From assembly GCA_013214975.1 (NCBI GenBank), contig JABSPR010000269.1:1-5731 (forward strand): 5,731 bases of DNA, given 5' to 3'. Within the stretch, counting starts at the first letter, position 1. Every line of letters begins with the position of its first letter. The notes below the pieces were generated by a model. The model was not told where the DNA came from. It made no database searches and saw only the letters and a list, made by a program, of their open reading frames with translations. Origin of the DNA: Flavobacteriales bacterium. Lineage in GTDB: Bacteria; Bacteroidota; Bacteroidia; DT-38. Below, one piece after another: positions 1-5,731 of the stretch. A program made the position numbers and the translations under genes.

Positions 1-1193
1 GATCTGCCAAAGTGCTGGCTAATTATTCTAAACGCTTTGCGAGCACTATACATAGAGAGATATATAGAGGAAGTACTGACTCTATGGCAAACTCTAGTTA
101 TTCTGTCAAAGAAAACAGAAATCACAATACCTATTTTATAGTTGATGAGGCGTCAATGATCGGCGAGAGTAAAAATTTTATTGGTGCTGGCGATTTATTA
201 GACGACCTGATAAAGTATGTTTATTCTGGTAAAGGATGTAGGATAGTTTTTATTGGCGATGTAGCCCAGCTGCCACCAATTGGGTCAGAACTTAGTCCTG
301 CATTGGAGCCGAGAACATTAAGAGATTCGTTCCAACTAAGAATAAAAGGTTCGGAATTAAAGCAAGTTATTCGACAGCAAGAAGATTCTATTATATTAAA
401 AAATGCAACTAGTCTTCGTAATAGTATTGAGAAGCGGGATGTATCTGTTTTGCAACTCGATATTCAAGTATATAAGGATGTATCTGCGGTAGCTGGAGTG
501 GAATTAGAAGAGCGCCTGGAGGCATCTTATTCTGAGTATGGTTTTTTGGATACGATTGTACTATGCAAGTCAAATAAGCGAGCAAACTTATTTAATCAGC
601 AAATTAGGGCCAGGATTAGATGGTATGAAGAACAAGTTGAATCGGGAGATTTGCTAATGGTGGTTAAGAATAATTATTTCTGGCTTAAAGATGAAGAGGG
701 TTCAAGCTTTATAGCAAATGGAGATATTATCCAAGTAACTAATATTCTTGGAAGAGAAGATATATATGGATTCAGTTTTGTCGATATCAGTATGAAAATG
801 GTAGACCAAACAGATCAACCAGAATATGATGTGAAAGTAATGCTGGATACTATTGATATAGAGACTCCCGCATTAGATAAAGATAAGAGCAAGGACCTTT
901 ACACCGCCATTTCAGAAGATTATCAGGACCTGAGTAGTAAGGCTCGGTTGGAAGCAATAAAGAGTAATCCTTACTTTAATGCGCTTCAAATTAAATATGC
1001 TTACGCTATCACTTGTCATAAAGCTCAGGGAGGACAGTGGAAATCTGTTTTCATAGATCAAGGGTATCTTACCGAAGAAATGGTAGATAAGTCTTATGTC
1101 CGATGGATTTATACAGCCGTTACTCGTGCTTCAGAGAAGCTATGCTTTGTAAATTTTGATGCGAAGTTTTTTAAGGAATCCCCTTATTCTTGA
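1..1193 (+). CDS. RecD-like superfamily 1 ATP-dependent DNA helicase, 5'-truncated by the window edge
   Basis: The first complete codon is at position 3 and the frame is open to the window edge. The codons before the GTG at 12 read S-A-K and continue into VLANYS, which fits the family's motif Ia region (TGRxAKVL). The GTG is therefore internal, and the Walker A motif and true start lie upstream. Visible motifs in order are: Walker B, VDEAS at about 141-155; motif III, GDVAQLPPIGS at 255-287; a motif IV-like stretch, TIVLCKSNKRAN, near 555-590; an SH3-like insert region with IANGDI near 712-730; TCHKAQGG at 1011-1034 (UvrD_C_2 region); and motif VI, YTAVTRA at 1110-1130. Family members use ATP to translocate on single-stranded DNA and unwind duplexes, and act in DNA repair or processing in the cytoplasm. 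About 396 residues are visible; I estimate that 60-90 are missing. The stop at 1191-1193 lies inside the 3' end of the convergent siaC relic. The exact cellular role cannot be read from the sequence. Confidence 0.9.
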   Translation, partial: SAKVLANYSKRFASTIHREIYRGSTDSMANSSYSVKENRNHNTYFIVDEASMIGESKNFIGAGDLLDDLIKYVYSGKGCRIVFIGDVAQLPPIGSELSPALEPRTLRDSFQLRIKGSELKQVIRQQEDSIILKNATSLRNSIEKRDVSVLQLDIQVYKDVSAVAGVELEERLEASYSEYGFLDTIVLCKSNKRANLFNQQIRARIRWYEEQVESGDLLMVVKNNYFWLKDEEGSSFIANGDIIQVTNILGREDIYGFSFVDISMKMVDQTDQPEYDVKVMLDTIDIETPALDKDKSKDLYTAISEDYQDLSSKARLEAIKSNPYFNALQIKYAYAITCHKAQGGQWKSVFIDQGYLTEEMVDKSYVRWIYTAVTRASEKLCFVNFDAKFFKESPYS

Positions 1194-1580
1194 ATTATTT
1201 CTGAGAGATCGCGATGCTCAGTTTTGATAATATTGAAAGGAATATGTAATATAGATTTATAATCCTCGCCACAATCCTGCATGTCTTCTTCATCCGAAAG
1301 ACAGTACCAGTTAATTTCTGCATTTTCTATACTTTGTACTTTTTCAAATACCCAGAGAATCCTTTTAGAACCAACGGTATTAAAATATTCTATATACACA
1401 TTTAAGACAGTTTTTTCTTGAGGGTATTTTAGAGTATTCTTCAAGCCATTCTATCAAAGGATTGATGAATATGGTTGCATTAACCGGTAATCATCTTCCC
1501 GGAATACGCAAATTGCCAGTTTTATCGTCAAAGCTAACGCTGGGAATATTTTCTGTACCGTCAATAATTAATGGTTCCAA
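1184..1580 (-). pseudogene. Broken siaC-like gene (DUF1987, SiaC-family regulatory phosphoprotein)
   Basis: The open frame below 1444 encodes the C-terminal part of a SiaC/DUF1987 protein: IEYFNT, then INWYCLSDEEDM, CGEDYKS and IPFNII. The N-terminal part sits upstream in the neighbouring frame. From a TTG at 1580 it reads LEPLIIDGTENIP, SFDDKTGNLRI, GR-stop-LPVNAT and FINPLIEWLEEYSKIP. Three lesions separate the halves from a normal gene. TTG stands where ATG is expected. TGA at 1493-1491 replaces the Ser of the usual GRSLP motif (codon 30). One extra base near 1421-1430 shifts the frame. With the frame repaired the product is 131 residues, a normal length for the family, and the Thr of YFNT falls at residue 68. 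As I recall, Thr68 is the residue of Pseudomonas SiaC phosphorylated by the kinase SiaB. SiaC proteins are cytoplasmic switch proteins paired with SiaA phosphatase and SiaB kinase; no siaA or siaB is visible here. The gene could alternatively be intact if the lesions are sequence errors, which is less likely for three separate changes. Confidence 0.85.
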
Positions 1581-1805
1581 TTAATAATAGTTTATTTCTA
1601 TTAATACTAAGTTAGTTGAAAGTATAATTCCTACGTATCGCTTATCCGCTAAGTTACTAGGTCGAGATACTAAATTTGCTTGTCTTAATAATTTCACGGT
1701 AACGTATTTGTATTAAGCCTTTTATCTTTTGGTAAAAGTGTTGATAAAGTTGTAAGAATAAATATCAAAGCAACAGTAAATGTTATTACTACTCAAATGT
1801 TATTC
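1581..1805. other. AT-rich gap between the SET gene and the siaC relic; no convincing gene
   Basis: I see no convincing gene on either strand. On the - strand, a 38-codon open stretch begins with GTG at 1697 and ends with TAA at 1583-1581, directly against the TTG of the siaC relic. It contains SRPSNLADKRYVGIILS. I do not recognise it, and a stretch this short can arise by chance in AT-rich DNA. A second - strand stretch, ending in TGA near 1697, is hydrophobic (TFTVALIFILTTLSTLLP). The two could be scraps of a decayed upstream gene, but nothing proves this. A weak 6-base inverted repeat (CTTTTA/TAAAAG, 1738-1719) lacks the GC stem and T-run of a convincing terminator. Confidence 0.5.
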
Positions 1806-2270
1806 TTATTGAGATAATAAATGAGCCGATATATAACCCTTGTAACGGGTTTTGAATTCTTCTGGAAGTGTTTTGAAGCCTCCGATATTACCTCTGCAAA
1901 ACATGGAGCAATTAGTACAAATAAAAGGACTGGCAATAACGTACTCAGTCATTGCATAATCGAAGTTGATTTCTTCTTCGGCCTCAATATCTCGAAGGGC
2001 AATTAAATCAGTATTGTTTCTTACACCTAGGTTGGGATCGCAAGAATGAGTTAAGTATTTAACTTCGTTGGAAGGTTCTATATGAATATCTTTTCCGATT
2101 TCAACGGTGTACATATTCCTTTGATCAATTCTTTCTCCTGTAATGGAAAGAACAAGGTCGCCTTTTTTAAATCTGCGTTTTGTAAAAAGTGCTTTGCCTT
2201 TTAATTCTGTATCCCTTATGTCAAAATCAGTTTTCAAAATATCTATCAATTGGATTGATTTGTTTGCCAA
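1806..2270 (-). CDS. Small SET-domain protein, putative protein-lysine N-methyltransferase
   Basis: A 154-residue cytoplasmic protein with no signal peptide or membrane segment, made almost entirely of one SET domain. It shows the N-terminal SET strand region (GKALFTKRRFKKGDLVL, residues 25-41), the S-adenosylmethionine-binding THSCDPN motif (74-80, matching NHSCxPN of the family), and EEEINFDY (98-105), whose Tyr105 matches the catalytic tyrosine. A post-SET-like cluster follows with Cys118, Cys121 and Cys125. In fungal and animal SET enzymes such cysteines, together with the Cys of the NHSC motif (here Cys77), bind zinc. The family transfers methyl groups from SAM to protein lysines; the bacterial target here is unknown. 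The start is uncertain: the longest frame begins at TTG 2270, with an in-frame TGA just upstream (2276-2274), and the first in-frame ATG is residue 53, which would remove the SET core. An AAAGG lies about 15 bases before the TTG. The gene starts 26 bases after the TolC-family gene and may be the last gene of that transcript. Confidence 0.85.
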   Translation of the reverse strand: MANKSIQLIDILKTDFDIRDTELKGKALFTKRRFKKGDLVLSITGERIDQRNMYTVEIGKDIHIEPSNEVKYLTHSCDPNLGVRNNTDLIALRDIEAEEEINFDYAMTEYVIASPFICTNCSMFCRGNIGGFKTLPEEFKTRYKGYISAHLLSQ

Positions 2271-2296
2271 GAATCAAATTTTATGCCTTTCTATTG

Positions 2297-3625
2297 TTAA
2301 AAGTTGTTCCCTAACGCAATGTACATTGAATATTGTGCTTTATTGAAACTAGTAACGGCTAGAATGTAGTCTAGTTTAGCTTGTAGGTAATACTCTTGCG
2401 CTTGGAAAACTTCAAATGGCTGTGCTGTTCCCATCATTTGTCTCTCTATACTTTGGAGCATGGCTTGAGCTGCTACCTGTAATGCTTCGTCAGATATCTT
2501 CATCATTTGTGCAGATATTTTTGATTGCTCTCTTGCGTTAACGGCCTCTTGGATCGCCAAGTTTTGGAACTGCTTTAATTTATTTTCGTGAAGCCCTATA
2601 AGGCCATTATGTTTTTTTATTTCTCCTTTACCTATAAGGTTTGCTAAGGGGATTTTCCATACAATACCCATGTTTAAAAGGTTTGTAGGGGAGCTGTTCG
2701 AAATGTTTCCCCCAAACATCGATTGATATGTATTTAGTTTTACATCTGGTAGCCACATACCAGTGGTAATAGCTCTTTTTCCGGTTCTTAAACTGTTTAT
2801 TTCCATTTCTAAACCTTTGAATTCTGGTCTTTGCTTTGCTAGTAAAAGAGGAGGGGAGTTCTGTGTGTCATCAATAATTGCAACTCCGGTAACGCTATGG
2901 TCAGCACTTTCAACGCGAACATTAGCATCTGCATTCAAAAGATTTGCTAACTCGGCTGCTTTTATTCTGTACTTTCTATTGGCCTCTAATCGTTGGATTT
3001 TAAAATGACCCAACCTTGCTTGTGATAGATATAGCTCCGATTTATATCGAATGCCCAACTCTACTTGGATGCTTATCTGTTTAGTAATGTCTTCAGCCTT
3101 ATTTACTAAAAGATCTGCTATAGCTAACTCTTTCGAATGCTCGGCTTGCATATCTAAAAATGTATAAACTGCTTTTAGGACTGCCTTGTTCTTTTCTGCA
3201 GTACTTATCTGTTTGAGGGCCTGTAGTTTTTGCTTTGAAGATTTAGTTAAGAAGAGTGCTTTAGATAAGTCCCATTCTGCAGATGCGCCAAGTCCTGCCC
3301 ATGCATTAGATTGATTTATATTATTATAAATGGCACCATCGGCGTTCATTACAGCGCCATTTAATGAATGTTTTGTTATACCTCCGTAAATGCTTGGAAG
3401 CCACCACTGATCAGCAATTTTCTTTTCGGCTTTTGCAATTTTTAGACGTTGTTTGTATTCATCTATTATTAAGCTCTTGGTGCCAGTTATTTCTAAAACG
3501 TCCTCAAGTTTTACGTACAAAACCTCTTGGGTTAGATTTAGATCTTGTCCTTCTGTCTTAGTCCCCAATAGAATGGTCGTTAATAAAATCAGACTGTATT
3601 TAATATAGTTTTGGCCTAATCTCAT
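2297..3625 (-). CDS. TolC-family outer-membrane efflux protein
   Basis: At 442 residues this has the length and layout of outer-membrane factors, which form trimers making a beta-barrel in the outer membrane and a long alpha-helical tunnel through the periplasm. The N-terminus has a Lys/Arg-containing head and a hydrophobic run (SLILLTTILLG, residues 11-21), with probable signal peptidase cleavage near residue 26. Two structural repeats can be seen. Each has a helix leading into an aromatic WLP turn and a predicted membrane strand region: DQWWLPSIYGG (72-82) and GMWLPDVKLNTYQSMFGG (289-306). Each is followed by long helical stretches rich in Ala, Gln, Lys and Glu (about 130-230 and 335-430). 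The end, FNKAQYSMYIALG, is typical of the family. The ATG at 3625 lies 3 bases after the adaptor stop, so the two genes are surely co-transcribed and this is the exit channel of the pump encoded upstream. The substrate cannot be told from this protein. Confidence 0.92.
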   Translation of the reverse strand: MRLGQNYIKYSLILLTTILLGTKTEGQDLNLTQEVLYVKLEDVLEITGTKSLIIDEYKQRLKIAKAEKKIADQWWLPSIYGGITKHSLNGAVMNADGAIYNNINQSNAWAGLGASAEWDLSKALFLTKSSKQKLQALKQISTAEKNKAVLKAVYTFLDMQAEHSKELAIADLLVNKAEDITKQISIQVELGIRYKSELYLSQARLGHFKIQRLEANRKYRIKAAELANLLNADANVRVESADHSVTGVAIIDDTQNSPPLLLAKQRPEFKGLEMEINSLRTGKRAITTGMWLPDVKLNTYQSMFGGNISNSSPTNLLNMGIVWKIPLANLIGKGEIKKHNGLIGLHENKLKQFQNLAIQEAVNAREQSKISAQMMKISDEALQVAAQAMLQSIERQMMGTAQPFEVFQAQEYYLQAKLDYILAVTSFNKAQYSMYIALGNNF

Positions 3626-3628
3626 TTT

Positions 3629-4720
3629 TTATTTATTCGAAATTGCTTCCACAGTTTGACCTGGTTTTACAAGGCTTTTTCCTTGTACAATAACTTTAGT
3701 ATTAACGCTGATGTCGCCATTTAGTACCTCAAAGTAGTCTTTGTTCGATAGTCCTTTTCTAAGTGGAACCTGCTCTACAATACCTTCATTTACTACTAGA
3801 AGGAATAGTTCGTTTTGATACAAATATTGCGCTGTATGGGGAAGAGAAAGTACATTCTCTTGACTTTCTAACAGCATTGTCACTTTAGCGTACATTCCAG
3901 ATTTTATTTTATGATCTCCATTGTCGATGTCTATTTCAACTTGCATTGTCTTCGAGGCTGGATCTAAAGCACCAGCTGTTCTACTCACCTTTGCTTCGTA
4001 ACTATTGCCGGCTAATTCAGGAAATGAAACAGATGCTGGTGTTCCTTTTTTTATAGACGCCGCATCAGATTCAGGAAGGGGTAGCGTCAATACAATTGGG
4101 TTTACCTCTTGGATTTCAACAATTTTTGCAGCATCTGAGTTAATAAACCCCGATTGAACTAAAGCACCGTGGTCAACAAGTCTCTGCGTGATAATTCCGC
4201 CAAATGGAGCTTTTACCTGTAGGAAGTTTAGGCGGTTTGCAATAATACTTAGTTCTGCTTTCGCCGATTCGTATTGTACTCTTGCTTCTTCTACTAGCTG
4301 GATTGGTGTTAAATCCGGTGTGAATTCTAGCGACGTTTTAAGTCGATCATAAATAGAAGTTTTAGCTTCGAGCTTTGCTCTGTACTTTTCTTCAAGTCTA
4401 ATCAACTCAGGATTGTGCAACAAGGCAAGAACATCTCCTTTATTTACTAGTGAACCTATATTTACATTGATAGACTGTACAATACCACTCTCCATTGCAT
4501 ATAGCATCACAGATTGATTTGGTAGTGCAGTGCCCGTAATAAGTATTTCAGCTTTAAACGAACGTTGTTCCGGAGAAATTACTTCTACCGTTGTCGTCTT
4601 CTCTGAAATAGCACTTTGACTATTCTTTTCTTCGTTTTTGGATGAGCAGGAATGGAACGTGAGTAAAACTGCTGAAATGTAAATTGGTAAGAAACTTCGT
4701 TTTGTAAGTGCCTCCATCAT
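3629..4720 (-). CDS. RND efflux periplasmic adaptor (membrane fusion protein), probable lipoprotein
   Basis: This 363-residue protein bridges the inner-membrane RND pump and the outer-membrane TolC-like channel. A hydrophobic N-terminal segment (about 9-21) ends in TFHSC, a relaxed lipobox with Cys25 as the probable lipidation site, so it is likely anchored to a membrane and faces the periplasm. The first lipoyl/barrel-sandwich half is at about 71-105 (MESGIVQSINVNIGSLVNKG). A helical hairpin follows at about 105-165, then the second lipoyl half at 168-191 (VKAPFGGIITQR, then GALVQSG). A beta-barrel domain covers about 200-285 (SGMYAKVTM near its end) and a membrane-proximal domain about 286-358. 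The gene starts with two ATG codons in a row (4720 and 4717), either of which could be used. The first lies only 2 bases after the stop of the RND gene, so translation is probably coupled. Substrate specificity is not visible. Confidence 0.93.
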   Translation of the reverse strand: MMEALTKRSFLPIYISAVLLTFHSCSSKNEEKNSQSAISEKTTTVEVISPEQRSFKAEILITGTALPNQSVMLYAMESGIVQSINVNIGSLVNKGDVLALLHNPELIRLEEKYRAKLEAKTSIYDRLKTSLEFTPDLTPIQLVEEARVQYESAKAELSIIANRLNFLQVKAPFGGIITQRLVDHGALVQSGFINSDAAKIVEIQEVNPIVLTLPLPESDAASIKKGTPASVSFPELAGNSYEAKVSRTAGALDPASKTMQVEIDIDNGDHKIKSGMYAKVTMLLESQENVLSLPHTAQYLYQNELFLLVVNEGIVEQVPLRKGLSNKDYFEVLNGDISVNTKVIVQGKSLVKPGQTVEAISNK

Positions 4721-4722
4721 AA

Positions 4723-5731
4723 TTAGTCTTTTGCGATGTATGAATACAAAATAGGGATAATGTATAAGGTTAAAAAGGTTGCCATGATTGTACCGCCAAT
4801 TACGGCAATAGCCAATGGTACATTGCTTTCGGAGCCTTTGCTTAATGCTAGTGCTGTCGGTACTAGTCCGAAAATAGTTGTGCTTGCAGTCATTAAAATT
4901 GGTCGGAACCTGTCAGCAGAGCCTTTGGTAATAGCTTCTATCTTAGATGTTCCTTCAATTACTAAGGCGTTAATTCTATCCACTAAGATGTTGCCATAGG
5001 AGACAGCTATACCAACCATCATGATGATTCCCATAATTGATTGTATGCTCAAATAAGTATTCGTCATCCACATAAGTAAAGCCACTCCAATAATTCCCAA
5101 TGGGAAAGAAAGGATTATAATTAATGGTAATCTAAAAGATCTGAAAAGAGGCACAATGATTAGAAACGCCAGCACTACCGCTAGTCCTAGTCCTAAACCT
5201 AAATCAGAGAAAGATTTTTTAATGATGCCTACTTCGCCCTCAAATGTTACTTCATATCCTTCAGGAATTTCTTTGTTTTTAATTTTGGCATCGATCATAT
5301 CTTGAATTTGATCTGATACCGACCCAACATCTTTTCCTGTAATGTTTGCGTAGACGTTGTTCACACGCATCAACTTGTGGTGATTGATCTCAACTGCGTT
5401 CGTTGTTTCAGAGATTTTAGAAAAATTCCTAAATGCTACCGGCTTATCGTGCGTTGAGCTGTGCATGGTGATATTGTCAATTACATGCTCATTATCAATC
5501 AGATTTTCAGGATAGGTAACTCCTACGTAATAGTGATTACCATTACGTTCATCAATCCAAAATGCTTTCTGAAAGGTAGTCGAAGAGTTTAGTGCTGAAA
5601 CAACATTCTTAATGGCATCAACAGGTTTAACGCCCAGTTCAGCTGCTTTTATTCTATCAATATCAATAATTTTAACGGGTTGGTCAATTCGTTGCAACAC
5701 ACGAACGTCTCTTATTTCCGCAATTTGTGCA
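4723..5731 (-). CDS. RND-family efflux permease, C-terminal 335 residues (start outside the window)
   Basis: The frame is open to the window edge. Codons before the GTG at 5700 read AQIAEIRDVR, which continues the family's porter domain, so that GTG is internal. RND permeases are usually about 1,000-1,050 residues; this is roughly the last third. Visible parts are the end of the large periplasmic porter region (AAELGV, then VVSALNSSTTF and WIDERNGNHYYVGVTYPE), then five hydrophobic segments matching TM8-TM12 at about 5205-5143, 5130-5068, 5043-4981, 4905-4840 and 4815-4745. The conserved RFRPILMTA loop and PLAIAVIGG, before TM12, are present. In TM10 the motif is GIAVSYGNILVD. The position of the proton-relay Lys in AcrB (Lys940) appears to be Ser, as in other RND subfamilies with a VSNSILLV-type TM10. 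These pumps use the proton gradient to export compounds from the periplasm or membrane. The gene heads the visible part of the pump operon, with the adaptor 2 bases downstream. Whether it exports drugs, bile-like compounds or something else cannot be decided here. Confidence 0.93.
   Translation of the reverse strand, partial: AQIAEIRDVRVLQRIDQPVKIIDIDRIKAAELGVKPVDAIKNVVSALNSSTTFQKAFWIDERNGNHYYVGVTYPENLIDNEHVIDNITMHSSTHDKPVAFRNFSKISETTNAVEINHHKLMRVNNVYANITGKDVGSVSDQIQDMIDAKIKNKEIPEGYEVTFEGEVGIIKKSFSDLGLGLGLAVVLAFLIIVPLFRSFRLPLIIILSFPLGIIGVALLMWMTNTYLSIQSIMGIIMMVGIAVSYGNILVDRINALVIEGTSKIEAITKGSADRFRPILMTASTTIFGLVPTALALSKGSESNVPLAIAVIGGTIMATFLTLYIIPILYSYIAKD

Larger units (their letters stand above)
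1806..5731 (-). other. Putative operon: RND permease, adaptor, TolC-like channel, and possibly the SET gene
   Basis: Four same-strand genes follow one another with gaps of 2, 3 and 26 bases and no visible terminator between them. The order permease-adaptor-channel differs from the adaptor-permease order of acrAB, but it encodes a complete tripartite pump. Including the SET gene is an inference from spacing only. The operon promoter and any regulator lie outside the window. Confidence 0.7.

Noticed and set aside
12..14. GTG at 12 as the helicase start
   Set aside because: Codons upstream continue the conserved motif Ia region (SAKVL) and the frame is open to the window edge, so the gene begins outside.
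1184..1444. 86-residue open frame as a complete small gene
   Set aside because: It begins with TTG just after an in-frame TAG and in the middle of the DUF1987 domain. The missing half is in the neighbouring frame, so it is a fragment of a frameshifted gene.
1719..1738. Hairpin CTTTTA/TAAAAG as a terminator for the SET transcript
   Set aside because: The stem is only six bases and almost all A/T, with no following T-run, so it is not convincing as an intrinsic terminator.
1766..1797. Possible Bacteroidota-type promoter on the - strand (TTTG, 20 bases, TTGCTTTG)
   Set aside because: The -7 element has a mismatch to TAnnTTTG, and it sits about 185 bases before the broken siaC start. Such matches are frequent in AT-rich DNA.
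1821..3561. Several + strand open frames of 61-81 codons (1821-2006, 2143-2346, 2763-3008, 3364-3561)
   Set aside because: They lie antisense to well-supported SET and TolC-family genes and show no recognisable motifs.
4736..4999. 87-codon + strand open frame
   Set aside because: It is antisense to the conserved transmembrane region of the RND permease; its composition is a by-product of that gene.
5698..5700. GTG at 5700 as the RND gene start
   Set aside because: Upstream in-frame residues continue the porter domain, and a 325-residue RND permease would lack most of the protein.

Overview
The window looks like a piece of a Bacteroidota chromosome, most likely from the Sphingobacterium/Pedobacter group. 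This is inferred from the AT-rich DNA, the lack of clear Shine-Dalgarno sequences before most starts, a SiaC (DUF1987) relic, and an RND efflux set with a lipoprotein adaptor. No marker gene is present, so the genus is not established.

Layout. On the + strand, positions 1-1193 hold the C-terminal three quarters or more of a RecD-like superfamily 1 DNA helicase whose beginning lies outside the window. Everything else reads on the - strand. In the direction of transcription (right to left) these are: the last 335 residues of an RND efflux permease (5731-4723, beginning outside the window), a periplasmic adaptor lipoprotein (4720-3629), a TolC-family outer-membrane protein (3625-2297), a small SET-domain lysine methyltransferase-like protein (2270-1806), an apparently gene-free gap (1805-1581), and a broken siaC-like gene (1580-1184). 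The 3' end of the siaC relic overlaps the 3' end of the helicase by 10 bases.

The three efflux genes form a complete tripartite pump (inner-membrane RND, adaptor, outer-membrane channel). They are packed with gaps of 2 and 3 bases, so they are almost surely one operon. The SET gene follows 26 bases later and may be co-transcribed, but no known function connects it to the pump.

The main observation is that the 86-residue open frame at 1184-1444 is not an independent gene. Reading upstream in the neighbouring frame recovers the missing N-terminal half of a SiaC/DUF1987 protein. The reconstructed 131-residue gene carries an internal TGA, a one-base frameshift and a TTG in place of ATG. The flanking genes are long and intact, so this looks like genuine local decay rather than poor sequence, although only an independent read or a close relative can settle it. 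No clearly new biological system is evident.
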